Part shown: positions 1-7,761 of the stretch, in pieces
Layout: the number at the start of each line of letters is the position of its first letter
Numbering within the stretch: position 1 is the first letter of the stretch
Assembly: GCA_015058625.1 (NCBI GenBank)
Contig: SVCA01000001.1
Span: 1-64,000 of the forward strand
Direction: 5' to 3'
Source: Pseudoselenomonas ruminantium
Lineage (GTDB): Bacteria; Bacillota; Negativicutes; Selenomonadales; Selenomonadaceae
Length of the DNA stretch: 64,000 bases
Notes under the pieces: generated by a model
What the model was told of the DNA's origin: nothing
Databases searched by the model: none
What the model saw: only the letters and a program-made list of their open reading frames with translations
Program-made: the position numbers and the translations under genes

Positions 1-75
1 TGCCGCAGCATAAAAAAACGGTAGCAGCAAATAATTGCTACTACCGGTAAGGTCTAACTTTATGGGGTCACTACA
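1..75. mobile_element. End of an IS3-family (IS150-like) insertion sequence
   Basis: Bases 52-75 read as a terminal inverted repeat that begins TGTAGTGACCCC on the minus strand and continues ATAAAGTTAGAC, the form seen at ends of IS150-group IS3 elements, with the TG...CA terminus at 75. Just inside lies a 12-bp hairpin (19-30 with 35-46, one mismatch) next to seven A's at 12-18, so it ends in a T-run on the minus strand. Such a hairpin near an IS end commonly blocks transcription. The transposase would lie beyond the left edge. The target duplication cannot be checked here. Confidence 0.55.
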
Positions 76-195
76 TATCCGAAACAGAACTGGCTGTTTT
101 TTATTTGGTAAAAGTTCATGCAATGCGCCTCATATGCACAATCGCCAAATACGGAATTATTAATGAAACCACTAGTCAAACGATAATAAAAAGAT

Positions 196-201
196 TATAA
201 T
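196..201 (+). promoter_or_regulatory. Probable -10 box of the HAD hydrolase gene
   Basis: A perfect TATAAT lies 30 bases before the chosen start codon at 232. No clear -35 hexamer is visible 17 bases upstream, so this is a partial promoter call. The nearby IS end (1-75) may have altered the upstream region. Confidence 0.4.
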
Positions 202-231
202 TTAGCCATTACGCGACTTACGGAGATGAAC

Positions 232-1062
232 ATGATGAATCAAAAAAATAACTACCAACTGCTGTCTCTTGATATGGATGGGACTCTGCTTAATTCTGCC
301 AAACAGATTCCCTGCGAAACAACGGCGGCTATCCAAGAGCTGATGGAACGCGGTGTTGAAGTCGTTGTCGGCACAGGACGCGGCCTGGCAGAGCTTGCTG
401 ACTACCGCGACGCCTTTCAAGGCATGCACTATGGCCTGCTGGTAAGCGGCGGCTTGATTTATGACTTTCAACAGGAAAAGCCTTTGACATTACATGCACT
501 ATCTATAGAACAGTGCCAGCGCTTATTAGAAGCAGCCGCTGAGGAAGATGCTATGGTACACATCCTTACCGTGCATGATTCCGTAGCCCGCGAACAGGAT
601 ATTTTTCATATGGACGATTTTTCCATGAGCGTCTATCAGGACATGTATGAACGCATCTGTGACAGACAGGATGATTTAGCCCATTACGTTCAGGAGCACG
701 CCGATGAAATTCTCAAAATCAACCTTTACCATCGCTCTACGGCCTCGCGTGAACGCAGCCGCCAGCGCCTTGCAGGTCTTGGCATGAACCTAGTTCTGGC
801 CGAAAAAACAGGACTGGAAGCCTCCCCCGCAGGCATTACCAAAGCCAGCGGACTCAAAGAACTCTGCAAGCTGTTGAACATCCCCCTTGCTGCCACCGTT
901 GCCGTGGGCGATGCTCCGAATGATTTGAAAATCCTGCAAATAGCCGGACTATCTGCCGCCATGGGAAATGCCACCGACTCCATCAAAGAAATCTGCGATG
1001 TTATCGTAAGCGACAATGACCATAACGGCGTTTTGGAGGTAATCCGTCGCTACTTTTTATAA
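232..1062 (+). CDS. HAD-superfamily hydrolase, Cof type
   Basis: A cytosolic sugar-phosphate or nucleotide phosphatase of the Cof subfamily (276 residues; family usually 260-290). The nucleophile motif DMDGTLLN is near the N-terminus, followed by a GTGR motif II, a conserved Lys in the ITKASGL stretch and the acidic motif VGDAPNDLKIL near residue 230. The long middle segment between motifs is the cap domain that sets specificity; the substrate cannot be read from sequence. Three ATGs are close together (226, 232, 235); GGAG at 222-225 favours 232. The gene is monocistronic and converges on the small gene at 1087. Confidence 0.85.
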   Translation: MMNQKNNYQLLSLDMDGTLLNSAKQIPCETTAAIQELMERGVEVVVGTGRGLAELADYRDAFQGMHYGLLVSGGLIYDFQQEKPLTLHALSIEQCQRLLEAAAEEDAMVHILTVHDSVAREQDIFHMDDFSMSVYQDMYERICDRQDDLAHYVQEHADEILKINLYHRSTASRERSRQRLAGLGMNLVLAEKTGLEASPAGITKASGLKELCKLLNIPLAATVAVGDAPNDLKILQIAGLSAAMGNATDSIKEICDVIVSDNDHNGVLEVIRRYFL

Positions 1063-1086
1063 AACGGCCGGATTCCACGCTTTTTA

Positions 1087-1311
1087 TCAGCAGGAACTGC
1101 TTCCCAAAACGGGATGTTTTACCTGTCGCAGGGCCCGCACGCGGATAAGCCGCAGGGCTTCCGACAAATCTACGTCAGAGCGCTGCCCGTTGTTTTCGTA
1201 AACACACAGGGGATTTTCCACGCCAATTTCACTGGCCGGCATATATACATATTCGCAGGTGTTATTATCTCCGAAGATAACACCTGTTTTTAATTCCGCT
1301 ATGGCAATCAT
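1087..1311 (-). CDS. Small hypothetical protein linked to an Rrf2 regulator
   Basis: A 74-residue protein I do not recognise. It has no membrane segment or signal peptide, is mixed alpha/beta in character and has two Cys residues (near 19 and at the C-terminus, SSSC). Its ATG overlaps the 3' end of the upstream Rrf2 gene by four bases, so the two are almost certainly cotranslated. A GGAG eight bases before the start supports it. By position it could modulate the regulator or be a redox partner, but nothing in the sequence proves either. Confidence 0.55.
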   Translation of the reverse strand: MIAIAELKTGVIFGDNNTCEYVYMPASEIGVENPLCVYENNGQRSDVDLSEALRLIRVRALRQVKHPVLGSSSC

Positions 1312-1751
1312 TTACGTTTCTCCTGTTCTGCTTCTTTCACTGCGATAGAATCCAATAAATCGGCAAGGGTTACCTTCTTAAAGTCAGCCAGCATATGTTG
1401 TCTGACATCTTCGAGCCGTTCCCCTAAAACCCCATGAATATTCCGCCCCACAGGGCATGCCGGATTGGGATTTTCCTGAAAATGAAATAAGTCTTCATCT
1501 TCTTCCACAGCCTGAAAGACATCCCACAAGGTGATGTCTTTCGGGCTTTTTGTAAGTTTTGCCCCACCGACACCAGCCGCCACTTCCACGAGACCTGCAG
1601 CTTTAAGCTGGCCTAATGTCTTGCGGATAATGACGGGATTGACATTGACACTGCCTGCCAAAAAAGTAGATGTGGTCTTGTACTCATCCTTGAACCGCTC
1701 GATACAAAGCAATATATGAGTTGCTACCGGCAGACGAAACGAAAACTGCAT
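1308..1751 (-). CDS. Rrf2-family transcriptional regulator (YwnA-like)
   Basis: A winged-helix DNA-binding protein (147 residues) of the Rrf2 family. The helix-turn-helix covers about residues 25-65 (the FLAGSVNVNPVIIRKTLGQL stretch), followed by the wing GVGGAKLTKSP. It has only one Cys in the region where Fe-S-binding Rrf2 proteins have three (NPACPVG), so it resembles the YwnA/redox-sensing type more than IscR. It is divergent from the cupin gene at 1971, and palindromic ATTGTAA/TTACAAT sequences in the shared region are its likely operators. A clear GGAGG lies upstream of the ATG. Confidence 0.85.
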   Translation of the reverse strand: MQFSFRLPVATHILLCIERFKDEYKTTSTFLAGSVNVNPVIIRKTLGQLKAAGLVEVAAGVGGAKLTKSPKDITLWDVFQAVEEDEDLFHFQENPNPACPVGRNIHGVLGERLEDVRQHMLADFKKVTLADLLDSIAVKEAEQEKRK

Positions 1752-1799
1752 GAAGGAACCTCCTAAGAACCGTTACTTCTTACTATAATGTTGTAGCTT

Positions 1800-1828
1800 A
1801 TCATATTACATCACTTATAAAATGTCAA
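1800..1828 (-). promoter_or_regulatory. Promoter of the Rrf2 gene at 1751
   Basis: On the minus strand TTGACA (1828-1823) and TATGAT (1805-1800) are separated by exactly 17 bases, a near-consensus sigma-70 type promoter directed at the Rrf2 regulator. It is back to back with the cupin promoter 68 bases away. Confidence 0.75.
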
Positions 1829-1885
1829 TCTTACCTGCTGCTATGCCTTTATGGCTTCCACTGCGAAAACTTTAGAAAAATTTTT

Positions 1886-1950
1886 ATTGTAACCGTTGAC
1901 ATTACATCATCAAAATGTTATTATCTCATTGTAAGCGATGTTGTTACAAT
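1886..1950 (+). promoter_or_regulatory. Cupin promoter with Rrf2-type operator
   Basis: TTGACA (1896-1901) and TATTAT (1919-1924) with a 17-base spacer form a strong promoter for the cupin gene. Just downstream lies the palindrome ATTGTAA-N9-TTACAAT (1928-1950), covering the expected transcription start, and another ATTGTAA half-site is at 1886-1892. This is where a repressor would block initiation. The divergent Rrf2 protein is the obvious candidate; this is inferred from position. Confidence 0.65.
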
Positions 1951-1970
1951 GTTTTCAGGAGGAATTTAAC

Positions 1971-2327
1971 ATGGCAAATTTTAGCAAAATCAGTGTGGCA
2001 AATGATGCAAGAACGGAACTGCATGACAAATTAAATCTGACGGGAGCAGAAATCAGCGTCAACAACCTGCCTGCTGGAGCAGGTGTTCCCTTTGTACACT
2101 ACCACAAGAAAAATGAGGAGATTTACTTCATCACGGCCGGCAAAGGCACTGCCGTAATTGACGGACAAACCGTAGAGCTTTCTGCTGGTGACTGGCTGCG
2201 CATTGCCCCGGCAGCACGGCGTCAATTCTCGGCGTCTGCCAATGAGGGCATCAGCTACATCTGCATCCAGGTACGAGAAAATTCTCTGGAAGAATACACC
2301 GCTGATGATGCTGGCATTGAACAGTAA
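1971..2327 (+). CDS. Cupin-domain protein
   Basis: A small single-cupin protein (118 residues). The cupin motif 1 includes PFVHYHKKNEEIYF, with His and Glu metal ligands, and motif 2 follows around residues 75-95, where the usual His is replaced in the APAARRQFSA stretch. It may therefore bind metal weakly or bind a small ligand. The start at 1971 is preceded by AGGAGG eight bases upstream; the longer frame from 1938 has no such site. Divergent from an Rrf2 regulator and probably repressed by it, possibly as part of a redox or electrophile response. Confidence 0.8.
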   Translation: MANFSKISVANDARTELHDKLNLTGAEISVNNLPAGAGVPFVHYHKKNEEIYFITAGKGTAVIDGQTVELSAGDWLRIAPAARRQFSASANEGISYICIQVRENSLEEYTADDAGIEQ

Positions 2328-2340
2328 TTTTTCATAAACA

Positions 2341-2390
2341 AAAGCCATCAATAAGCACAGATTTTATCGCTCTGCCTTATTGATGGCTTT
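2341..2390. terminator. Bidirectional terminator, cupin / glyoxalase-fold genes
   Basis: Two perfect 15-base arms (2341-2355 and 2376-2390) form a hairpin with a 20-base loop between two convergent genes. A T-rich run follows on both strands. Confidence 0.75.
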
Positions 2391-2393
2391 ATT

Positions 2394-2777
2394 TTATTTC
2401 ACTTCGATATCCAATATCTTTTCAATGGCTCCGAGCTTTTCCTGAAACAGTTCAAGCACGAGCCCATCTGGAAGCTGTACCCATTTTTCCGGCTTGCCCT
2501 CCATAGGATGTACACCTTCATAGGCCAGCATTTCCTGCAAAGCAGACTGAAAATCCTGCACCACAATGCCCAGATGATGTCCTCTGCCTGCCGCCGGATT
2601 TTCCGGGGCCGCAACCAGCTGTAAGCCGCCTTTCAGCCACACCTGCTGCAGCACGCCGTCCTTTTCCTTCCGCCTTGTCTCGGTCATGCCCAATACAGTC
2701 TGAAAAAATTTCAGGCTCCACTCAATATCCGCTACGGTCACTGCCGCATGTTCCAGATAAGAACACTTATTTCCCAC
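2394..2777 (-). CDS. VOC-family (glyoxalase/bleomycin-resistance fold) protein
   Basis: A 127-residue vicinal-oxygen-chelate protein with two beta-alpha-beta-beta-beta modules. The first begins with an H/E-type metal-ligand segment (LEHAAVTVADIEWSLKFF), the second contains GRGHHLGIVVQDF and ends with LPDGLVLELFQ, a typical last-strand Glu ligand. Such proteins include glyoxalase I, methylmalonyl-CoA epimerase and resistance proteins; the reaction is not identifiable. The start is a GTG with GGAGGAG upstream. It is transcribed alone and converges on the cupin gene. Confidence 0.75.
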   Translation of the reverse strand: MGNKCSYLEHAAVTVADIEWSLKFFQTVLGMTETRRKEKDGVLQQVWLKGGLQLVAAPENPAAGRGHHLGIVVQDFQSALQEMLAYEGVHPMEGKPEKWVQLPDGLVLELFQEKLGAIEKILDIEVK

Positions 2778-2846
2778 CCCAATCTCCTCCTCACATTATC
2801 GATTACCAAGGATATTCGCCCTCGCCTGACAGTTTACCTGCTTTTC

Positions 2847-3422
2847 CTAGCCGAGCAAATTTTGCTGAATGATTCCCAACACTAAACCAGCCACACCAGT
2901 AGCGGCCAAAAGCTTTATCACACCGATTTTTCTGCGCACAGCTGCCAAAGAGACCAGCAGGATGATTACCCCCAGCGGGTCAATGGTGGTCAAGTCGTCC
3001 GGCAGAGTTTCCTCATTCCAAAGAGCCAGAACCACGAAGCTGATACCAGCGGCGGCAATCAGAGCCACCACGGCGGGACGCAGGCCATTGAGAATGCCGC
3101 GGATTGGCCCGATATCGCCATATTTGAAAAAGAGATTTGCCAAAACGATTCCCAGAATAAGGGACGGTGTACAGAAGCCTACTGTCGCGCAAATGGCACC
3201 GGGAATCCCGGCAATTTTCATCCCCGCGAAAGTGGCAGCGTTAATGCCAATAGGGCCCGGCGTCATCTGGGAAATCGTAAAGATGTCCACAAATTCTCCG
3301 AGACTCATCCAGCGATAAGTGTCCACAACGGCAGCCTGAATCAGCGGCATCGAGGCATAACCGCCACCTACACAGAAAATGCCGACTTTGGCAAATTCCC
3401 AGAATAAGGTCAAATAAATCAT
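2847..3422 (-). CDS. Chromate transporter half-protein (second)
   Basis: A 191-residue short-chain CHR membrane protein with about six hydrophobic segments. The family signatures FCVGGGYASMPLI and the TPGPIGINAATF loop are visible. In short-chain CHR systems two such half-proteins with opposite topologies work together to export chromate or a related oxyanion. It lies 14 bases downstream of the other half at 3437, forming an operon under the LysR regulator at 4025. An AGGAGGG ribosome-binding site precedes the ATG. Confidence 0.85.
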   Translation of the reverse strand: MIYLTLFWEFAKVGIFCVGGGYASMPLIQAAVVDTYRWMSLGEFVDIFTISQMTPGPIGINAATFAGMKIAGIPGAICATVGFCTPSLILGIVLANLFFKYGDIGPIRGILNGLRPAVVALIAAAGISFVVLALWNEETLPDDLTTIDPLGVIILLVSLAAVRRKIGVIKLLAATGVAGLVLGIIQQNLLG

Positions 3423-3436
3423 GCGCTTTTCCCTCC

Positions 3437-4024
3437 TTATTTCCCATACTCCGCACTGCGCAGGAACAGCAGCCCCAGAATTCCGTCAATCACGACCAAC
3501 AGCATGATGTTGACATCAAAAAAGAAATTGGCCACAAAAGTTCCGGCAATAATCGCCAAGGGCCAAAGAAGTCTTTTCTTCCACTGCTTCTGCAACAGGT
3601 CAATCGCAACATTGACAATCAAGGCCGTAGCCCCGCACTGCATGCCCTTCAGCATATAGCGTACATAGGGATTGCTTGCAAACCAATCATAGGCACAGGA
3701 AATAGCGGACAGGGTGATAAGGGGCGGCAGGATGGTAGCCGATAAAGCCGTCAGCGCTCCGCGGATACCGGCCATGCGGTATCCCAGAATGATGGACGCA
3801 TTAACCGCCACCACACCGGGCATGGACTGGGCGATAGACACCAAATTCAAGGTTTCCTTGTCATTCAGCCAGCCATACTCATCCACATACTTAGCCCGCA
3901 GCAGCGGAATAATCACAAAGCCTCCGCCTACCGTAAAGGCACTGATAAGAAAGGTGGATTGAAATAGTTTCCAATAAAAATTTGGACAGGCAGACGCCAT
4001 CGATTTCATTTCTTCATTGGACAT
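3437..4024 (-). CDS. Chromate transporter half-protein (first)
   Basis: A 195-residue short-chain CHR membrane protein paralogous to the gene at 2847. The hallmark FTVGGGFVIIPLLRAKYVDE and SMPGVVAVNASI loops are clear, followed by hydrophobic segments. Its ATG immediately follows the LysR stop codon at 4025, so LysR, CHR-1 and CHR-2 are one transcript. The real substrate in an anaerobe may be sulfate-like oxyanions or chromate; sequence does not decide. Confidence 0.85.
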   Translation of the reverse strand: MSNEEMKSMASACPNFYWKLFQSTFLISAFTVGGGFVIIPLLRAKYVDEYGWLNDKETLNLVSIAQSMPGVVAVNASIILGYRMAGIRGALTALSATILPPLITLSAISCAYDWFASNPYVRYMLKGMQCGATALIVNVAIDLLQKQWKKRLLWPLAIIAGTFVANFFFDVNIMLLVVIDGILGLLFLRSAEYGK

Positions 4025-4933
4025 TTACTGTTCCTCCTGATTCGTTTCGCCATTTGCTGCAATGTTCATGCCACAAAGCGCCGTCAAAAATTCTTTGCCG
4101 ATTCTGGAAAGGTTCGTATTGCGCCGCCAGACAGCGGCAATATGCGTTTCTAGTACCGGCTCATCCATAATCTTGATATGAAGCTTATCATGGGCAGCCA
4201 GTTCCACGGCCGAAAGCGGCGCAATGCCAATTCCGAGACCTGCATTGGCCCAAAGGATAGTCGTACGGGCATCATCATTGCGGCAGTATATCTCCGGCTC
4301 TATCTGCTTTTGGTCAAAGACATCCTGAAGCAATTTCTGGAAGCGCCGATAGATAATCAGCGGGCGCTTGTCAAGTTCTTCTACGGTAATCTTTTCCTGC
4401 CCCGGACACCAGTCCAGCTCAGATGTCATAACCGCAGCCATCGGTTCCGTGTTCAGGAACTGGCAGTTAAAGGGACTGGTATTGAAGGGCGTGCGTACGA
4501 TGCCAATTTCAATGATGCCCTTCTCCAGTTCTTCAATCAGCTGATATGTATTGGCATCATGAATTTCAAAATGGACGCTGCTGTACTCTCGATGGAATTT
4601 CTGCATCCCCGGACTCAGCAGGATGCTGCCGGACGAAGATATCGTCCCAATGGAAAGGGTTCCCTGCAGGCTCTGGTTAAGTTCGTCAATCTCACGGATG
4701 GTATTATCTGCCATATCCAAAAGCTGCTGGGCCCGCCGCGCCAGCAAACGGCCCGGCTCGGTAAGTTCAATATACTGTGACCCACGTTTGAACAACTGGG
4801 TACCCAATTCCTTTTCCAGCAGCTTCATCTGATGGGATAACGGCGGCTGTGTCATATTCAGCTTCTTGGCAGCGGCGGTAATCTGCTGCTCATTGACAAT
4901 GGTCATAAAATAATGCAGCTGTTTCAAGTCCAA
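4025..4933 (-). CDS. LysR-family transcriptional regulator
   Basis: A full-length LysR protein (302 residues): N-terminal winged helix (residues 1-60, containing ITAAAKKLNMTQPPLSHQ), a linker helix, and a periplasmic-binding-like effector domain. The start codon appears to be TTG (4933), with AGGAG upstream. It heads an operon with the chromate transporter, so it probably autoregulates and controls oxyanion export. AT-rich direct repeats just upstream may be its binding site. Confidence 0.85.
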   Translation of the reverse strand: MDLKQLHYFMTIVNEQQITAAAKKLNMTQPPLSHQMKLLEKELGTQLFKRGSQYIELTEPGRLLARRAQQLLDMADNTIREIDELNQSLQGTLSIGTISSSGSILLSPGMQKFHREYSSVHFEIHDANTYQLIEELEKGIIEIGIVRTPFNTSPFNCQFLNTEPMAAVMTSELDWCPGQEKITVEELDKRPLIIYRRFQKLLQDVFDQKQIEPEIYCRNDDARTTILWANAGLGIGIAPLSAVELAAHDKLHIKIMDEPVLETHIAAVWRRNTNLSRIGKEFLTALCGMNIAANGETNQEEQ

Positions 4934-4946
4934 TTTCTTTTGCTCT

Positions 4947-5000
4947 CCTTTATATATTTTTTATATATAAATTACCTTTATATATTTTTTATATATTCAT
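4947..5000. repeat. Two AT-rich direct repeats upstream of the LysR gene
   Basis: CCTTTATATATTTTTTATAT at 4947 recurs at 4975 with one extra TA inserted. Each copy is itself a palindrome with the T-run in its centre. The 28-base spacing (nearly three helical turns) and the position directly before the TTG start fit a LysR operator overlapping its own promoter. Confidence 0.5.
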
Positions 5001-5173
5001 CATACCGCTGCATCCTGCATTTTGCAAGGCATTCTGTAAAAAAATTCCCTTTAAGCAAGCCCTAAAAACGCTCACTTAAAGGGATTTACATCTTTAATAG
5101 CAGGAAATTTTTTCATCATCGCGAAATTATGCGGAAACGAATAGTTTAAAATTTTGCCTAAGAAGGATTGCCT

Positions 5174-6547
5174 ATGAACACCCTCAAAACCATCGCAGCC
5201 AATATCTTTGATTTGGAAAAGGACCGCGCTCCGCTGGAAGAAATTGCCGATCGCATCTATAGCGGCGGCACCCTCAAAGGCACGAATATGTGCATCCTGA
5301 TTCTTGCCATCTTCATTGCCTCAATTGGCCTGAATATGAACAGCACCGCCGTCATCATCGGTGCGATGCTGATTTCCCCCTTGATGGGCGTAATCATGTC
5401 CATTGGCTATGGCATGGCTACCTATGACAGCGCCTATGTCCGGGAATCTTTCCTGAAGCTCGTGTTTCAAGTCAGCCTGTCTGTTTTGACTTCAGCGCTA
5501 TATTTTGCTCTCTCCCCTATTGACACTGCCTCCACGGAGCTTTTGGCCCGTACGGAACCGACCATTTGGGACGTTCTTATCGCCATCTTTGGCGGTCTGG
5601 CCGGCATTATCGGCAGCACCCGCATGGAAAAGAGCAATGTGATTCCCGGTGTAGCCATCGCCACCGCCCTGATGCCACCATTGTGCACAGCAGGTTATGG
5701 CCTTGCCACCTATTCGCCAAAGTTCTTCTTTGGCGCGCTCTATCTTTTCTTTATCAACAGCTTTTTCATCTGTCTGACCACCTTTATCGTGTTGAAATTC
5801 ATCCACATTCCTGCCAAGACCTATGTCTCCGAGCAGGTTTTCCGCCGCCAGCGCTGGTTTCTCTCCCTGTTGGGCATTCTCATCATCCTGCCCAGTATGT
5901 ACATGGCCTATCAGAGTATCCGCAACAATCTGGAACAGGCTCAGGTCAAATCATATATCGAAAGCAATTTCCAGCAGGGCAATCCACAAGTCGTGGCCTT
6001 CCATCTGACTCCTGCGGAAAAAGAACTGGCTCTGACCATTATCGGCCGTACCATTACGGCCGAGGAACAAACCGAGCTGGAAAAAAAGCTGCATACTTAT
6101 TCCCATTTTACCGATTGGAGCCTGCAAATCATCCAAAATGATTTATCCGGCACTGTTCGTACTGAAGATGTGCAAAACCTTATCAAGACCCAGTGGAATG
6201 CGGCCGGTGGCGCAAGCCTTACAAAAGCTCAGGAAGATTTACGCAAGTACAAGGAACTGAGCATGCGTTACAGCCCCACCTATCAACGATTCGAGGCCGA
6301 TCAAAAACTGCTGACCAGCATCCGGGAAAAAGCCCCCATTCTTTTCCCCTCTTTCGCTGGCATTGAAGGCGCTGCCATCGCCACAGAAAATAAGGACAGC
6401 CAAATTGTCTATACCGGCTTTTTGGCCATCATCACTTGCAAATCCCCCCTTGACGAAAGCGAACAAGCCCGCCTGCAAAAATGGCTCAATGCCGAAGCCG
6501 AACTCCCCGTAACCTTTATCTTAAAACTTGCCCCCGAAGCGAATTAA
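5174..6547 (+). CDS. DUF389 / TIGR00341-type membrane protein
   Basis: A 457-residue integral membrane protein of the DUF389 family, function unknown. The hydrophobic core (residues 35-245) contains the conserved stretch GAMLISPLMGVIMSIGYG and IPGVAIATALMPPLCTAGYG. The C-terminal 200 residues are soluble and mixed alpha/beta. A TTG at 5168 is in frame, but AGAAGG (5161-5166) is properly spaced only for the ATG at 5174. The gene stands alone with its own terminator at 6565, divergent from the LysR/chromate operon. Confidence 0.8.
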   Translation: MNTLKTIAANIFDLEKDRAPLEEIADRIYSGGTLKGTNMCILILAIFIASIGLNMNSTAVIIGAMLISPLMGVIMSIGYGMATYDSAYVRESFLKLVFQVSLSVLTSALYFALSPIDTASTELLARTEPTIWDVLIAIFGGLAGIIGSTRMEKSNVIPGVAIATALMPPLCTAGYGLATYSPKFFFGALYLFFINSFFICLTTFIVLKFIHIPAKTYVSEQVFRRQRWFLSLLGILIILPSMYMAYQSIRNNLEQAQVKSYIESNFQQGNPQVVAFHLTPAEKELALTIIGRTITAEEQTELEKKLHTYSHFTDWSLQIIQNDLSGTVRTEDVQNLIKTQWNAAGGASLTKAQEDLRKYKELSMRYSPTYQRFEADQKLLTSIREKAPILFPSFAGIEGAAIATENKDSQIVYTGFLAIITCKSPLDESEQARLQKWLNAEAELPVTFILKLAPEAN

Positions 6548-6564
6548 ACCACGTCAGTGCCTAA

Positions 6565-6609
6565 GTCAAATCCCGACTGCCTTGTCAACAGTCGGGATTT
6601 GACGTTTTT
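6565..6609 (+). terminator. Terminator of the DUF389 gene
   Basis: Perfect 15-base stem (6565-6579 with 6589-6603), nine-base loop, followed by GTTTTTA. It also lies at the 3' side of the convergent flavodoxin-fold gene at 6617. Confidence 0.85.
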
Positions 6610-6616
6610 ATTCTTA

Positions 6617-7264
6617 TCAGCTACCCAGCAAACTTTTCCCCAATTCATAAGCCGCTGCACATTGCTTCGGGAACATCTCCTCACGATAGGCCGCTTTGGC
6701 CTGCGGGTCGAAGATTGAGGACTCATATTTGTCATAATCGGTAAACTGCGTTGTATTATACGCATAAAGGGTCTTGGTTTCCGCCCGCAGGATTTTGCTG
6801 GCAAAGCCTTCATGAACGGCAAATTTCTCCCGCATGCCAAACTGCTTAACGTGCTCCTCCGTCATATTCATGGTGTAGATAAAGGCATTGGGCAAAGACT
6901 TGGGAAAGACCGTCGGAATTTCGTTGCTGTAAATGTAGTTGGAAAAGAGCAGACGTTCGATAAAGGCGCTCATGCCGGACGAAAGGTTCATAAAGTAGAC
7001 CGGTACGCCCATAATCAGGGCATCGGCTTCCTTGATGCGCTCGATGACCGGCGTCAAATCATCCTTCATTGCGCAGGTGCCATGCTCCTTGTCCTTGCGC
7101 TTGCAGTAAAAACAGCTGATACAGCCCTTGAAGTTCAGGCTGTAAAGATTTATAAGTTCCGTTTCCGCACCAGCCTCCTGCGCTCCCTTCAAGACCTGCT
7201 GCAAGAGTTCTGCCGTATTGCCGTTGCGCCGCGGGCTGCCATTGATGGCCATTACCTTCTTCAT
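6617..7264 (-). CDS. Flavodoxin-fold NAD(P)H-dependent FMN reductase
   Basis: A 215-residue flavoprotein. The phosphate-binding loop INGSPRRNGNTAEL at the N-terminus binds FMN, and the Cys cluster GCISCFYCKRKDKEHGTC near residue 48 resembles the cluster-binding region of iron-sulfur flavoproteins. The motif GVPVYFMNLSSGMSAFIERL contacts the isoalloxazine ring. It is the last gene of the redox island spanning 6617-9940, although a terminator at 7351 separates it from the next gene upstream, so it probably has its own promoter. Confidence 0.8.
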   Translation of the reverse strand: MKKVMAINGSPRRNGNTAELLQQVLKGAQEAGAETELINLYSLNFKGCISCFYCKRKDKEHGTCAMKDDLTPVIERIKEADALIMGVPVYFMNLSSGMSAFIERLLFSNYIYSNEIPTVFPKSLPNAFIYTMNMTEEHVKQFGMREKFAVHEGFASKILRAETKTLYAYNTTQFTDYDKYESSIFDPQAKAAYREEMFPKQCAAAYELGKSLLGS

Positions 7265-7344
7265 CGTTAAATCCTCCCATCAACCAATACACAAATATTT
7301 AAAGTAATCTTCGACGCCAATAAGCTGTTCCCTGCTCTCCTAAA

Positions 7345-7378
7345 GAAAAACCTGACAAAGCCAAACGCCTTGTCAGGT
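7345..7378 (-). terminator. Terminator of the PAS-like redox gene
   Basis: Stem CCTGACAA (7351-7358) with TTGTCAGG (7370-7377), followed on the minus strand by a run of five T's. It ends the rubrerythrin / MBL-rubredoxin / PAS-like transcript. Confidence 0.8.
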
Positions 7379-7387
7379 CATACTCTT

Positions 7388-7729
7388 TTAACGTTTCAGT
7401 TCCTGATACTCTGCCACCCGACCTACACTGAAGTGCAGAATCCATTCCGGACGTTCCGTAATCGGCGTCCAGAAACCGTAGGCTTTGCCCTGTGGGCCTT
7501 CATAAGCCACATGCACGGATTTATTTTCATCAATGGCCTTGTTGCACAGGCAGCCTTTGTGATCTTCGGGCTTGCCGATGGATGAACATTTTATCCCCGG
7601 CTTTAGCCCCAGCTCCGCCGCTTTTTTATTCACGGCAATCATCTCCCGGCTCCGCTGGGTAATGGTCACCGGCTCGGGAAAATTGTCCCACATAATATGA
7701 AACGCATGGATTACTTCCTGGTCTGTCAT
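7388..7729 (-). CDS. Small PAS-like protein with a Cys cluster
   Basis: A 113-residue protein resembling a single PAS domain: the PEPVTITQRSREMIAVNKKA stretch has the usual N-x-A-A/K-E pattern. Three Cys residues are close together (CSSIGKPEDHKGCLC, about residues 50-64), unusual for a simple PAS sensor and suggesting binding of metal, Fe-S or heme. The start at 7729 has AGGAGG upstream; an alternative at 7759 lacks one. It follows the MBL-rubredoxin gene and may sense redox state or oxygen for that pathway. Confidence 0.6.
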   Translation of the reverse strand: MTDQEVIHAFHIMWDNFPEPVTITQRSREMIAVNKKAAELGLKPGIKCSSIGKPEDHKGCLCNKAIDENKSVHVAYEGPQGKAYGFWTPITERPEWILHFSVGRVAEYQELKR

Positions 7730-7761
7730 TTCGAAAAAACCTCCTAAATCATTACACATAC

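Noticed and set aside
5044..5086. Terminator-like hairpin between the LysR and DUF389 genes
   Set aside because: The stem is good (9 bp) and the T-run is on the minus strand, but no minus-strand gene lies upstream of it; kept out as a terminator.
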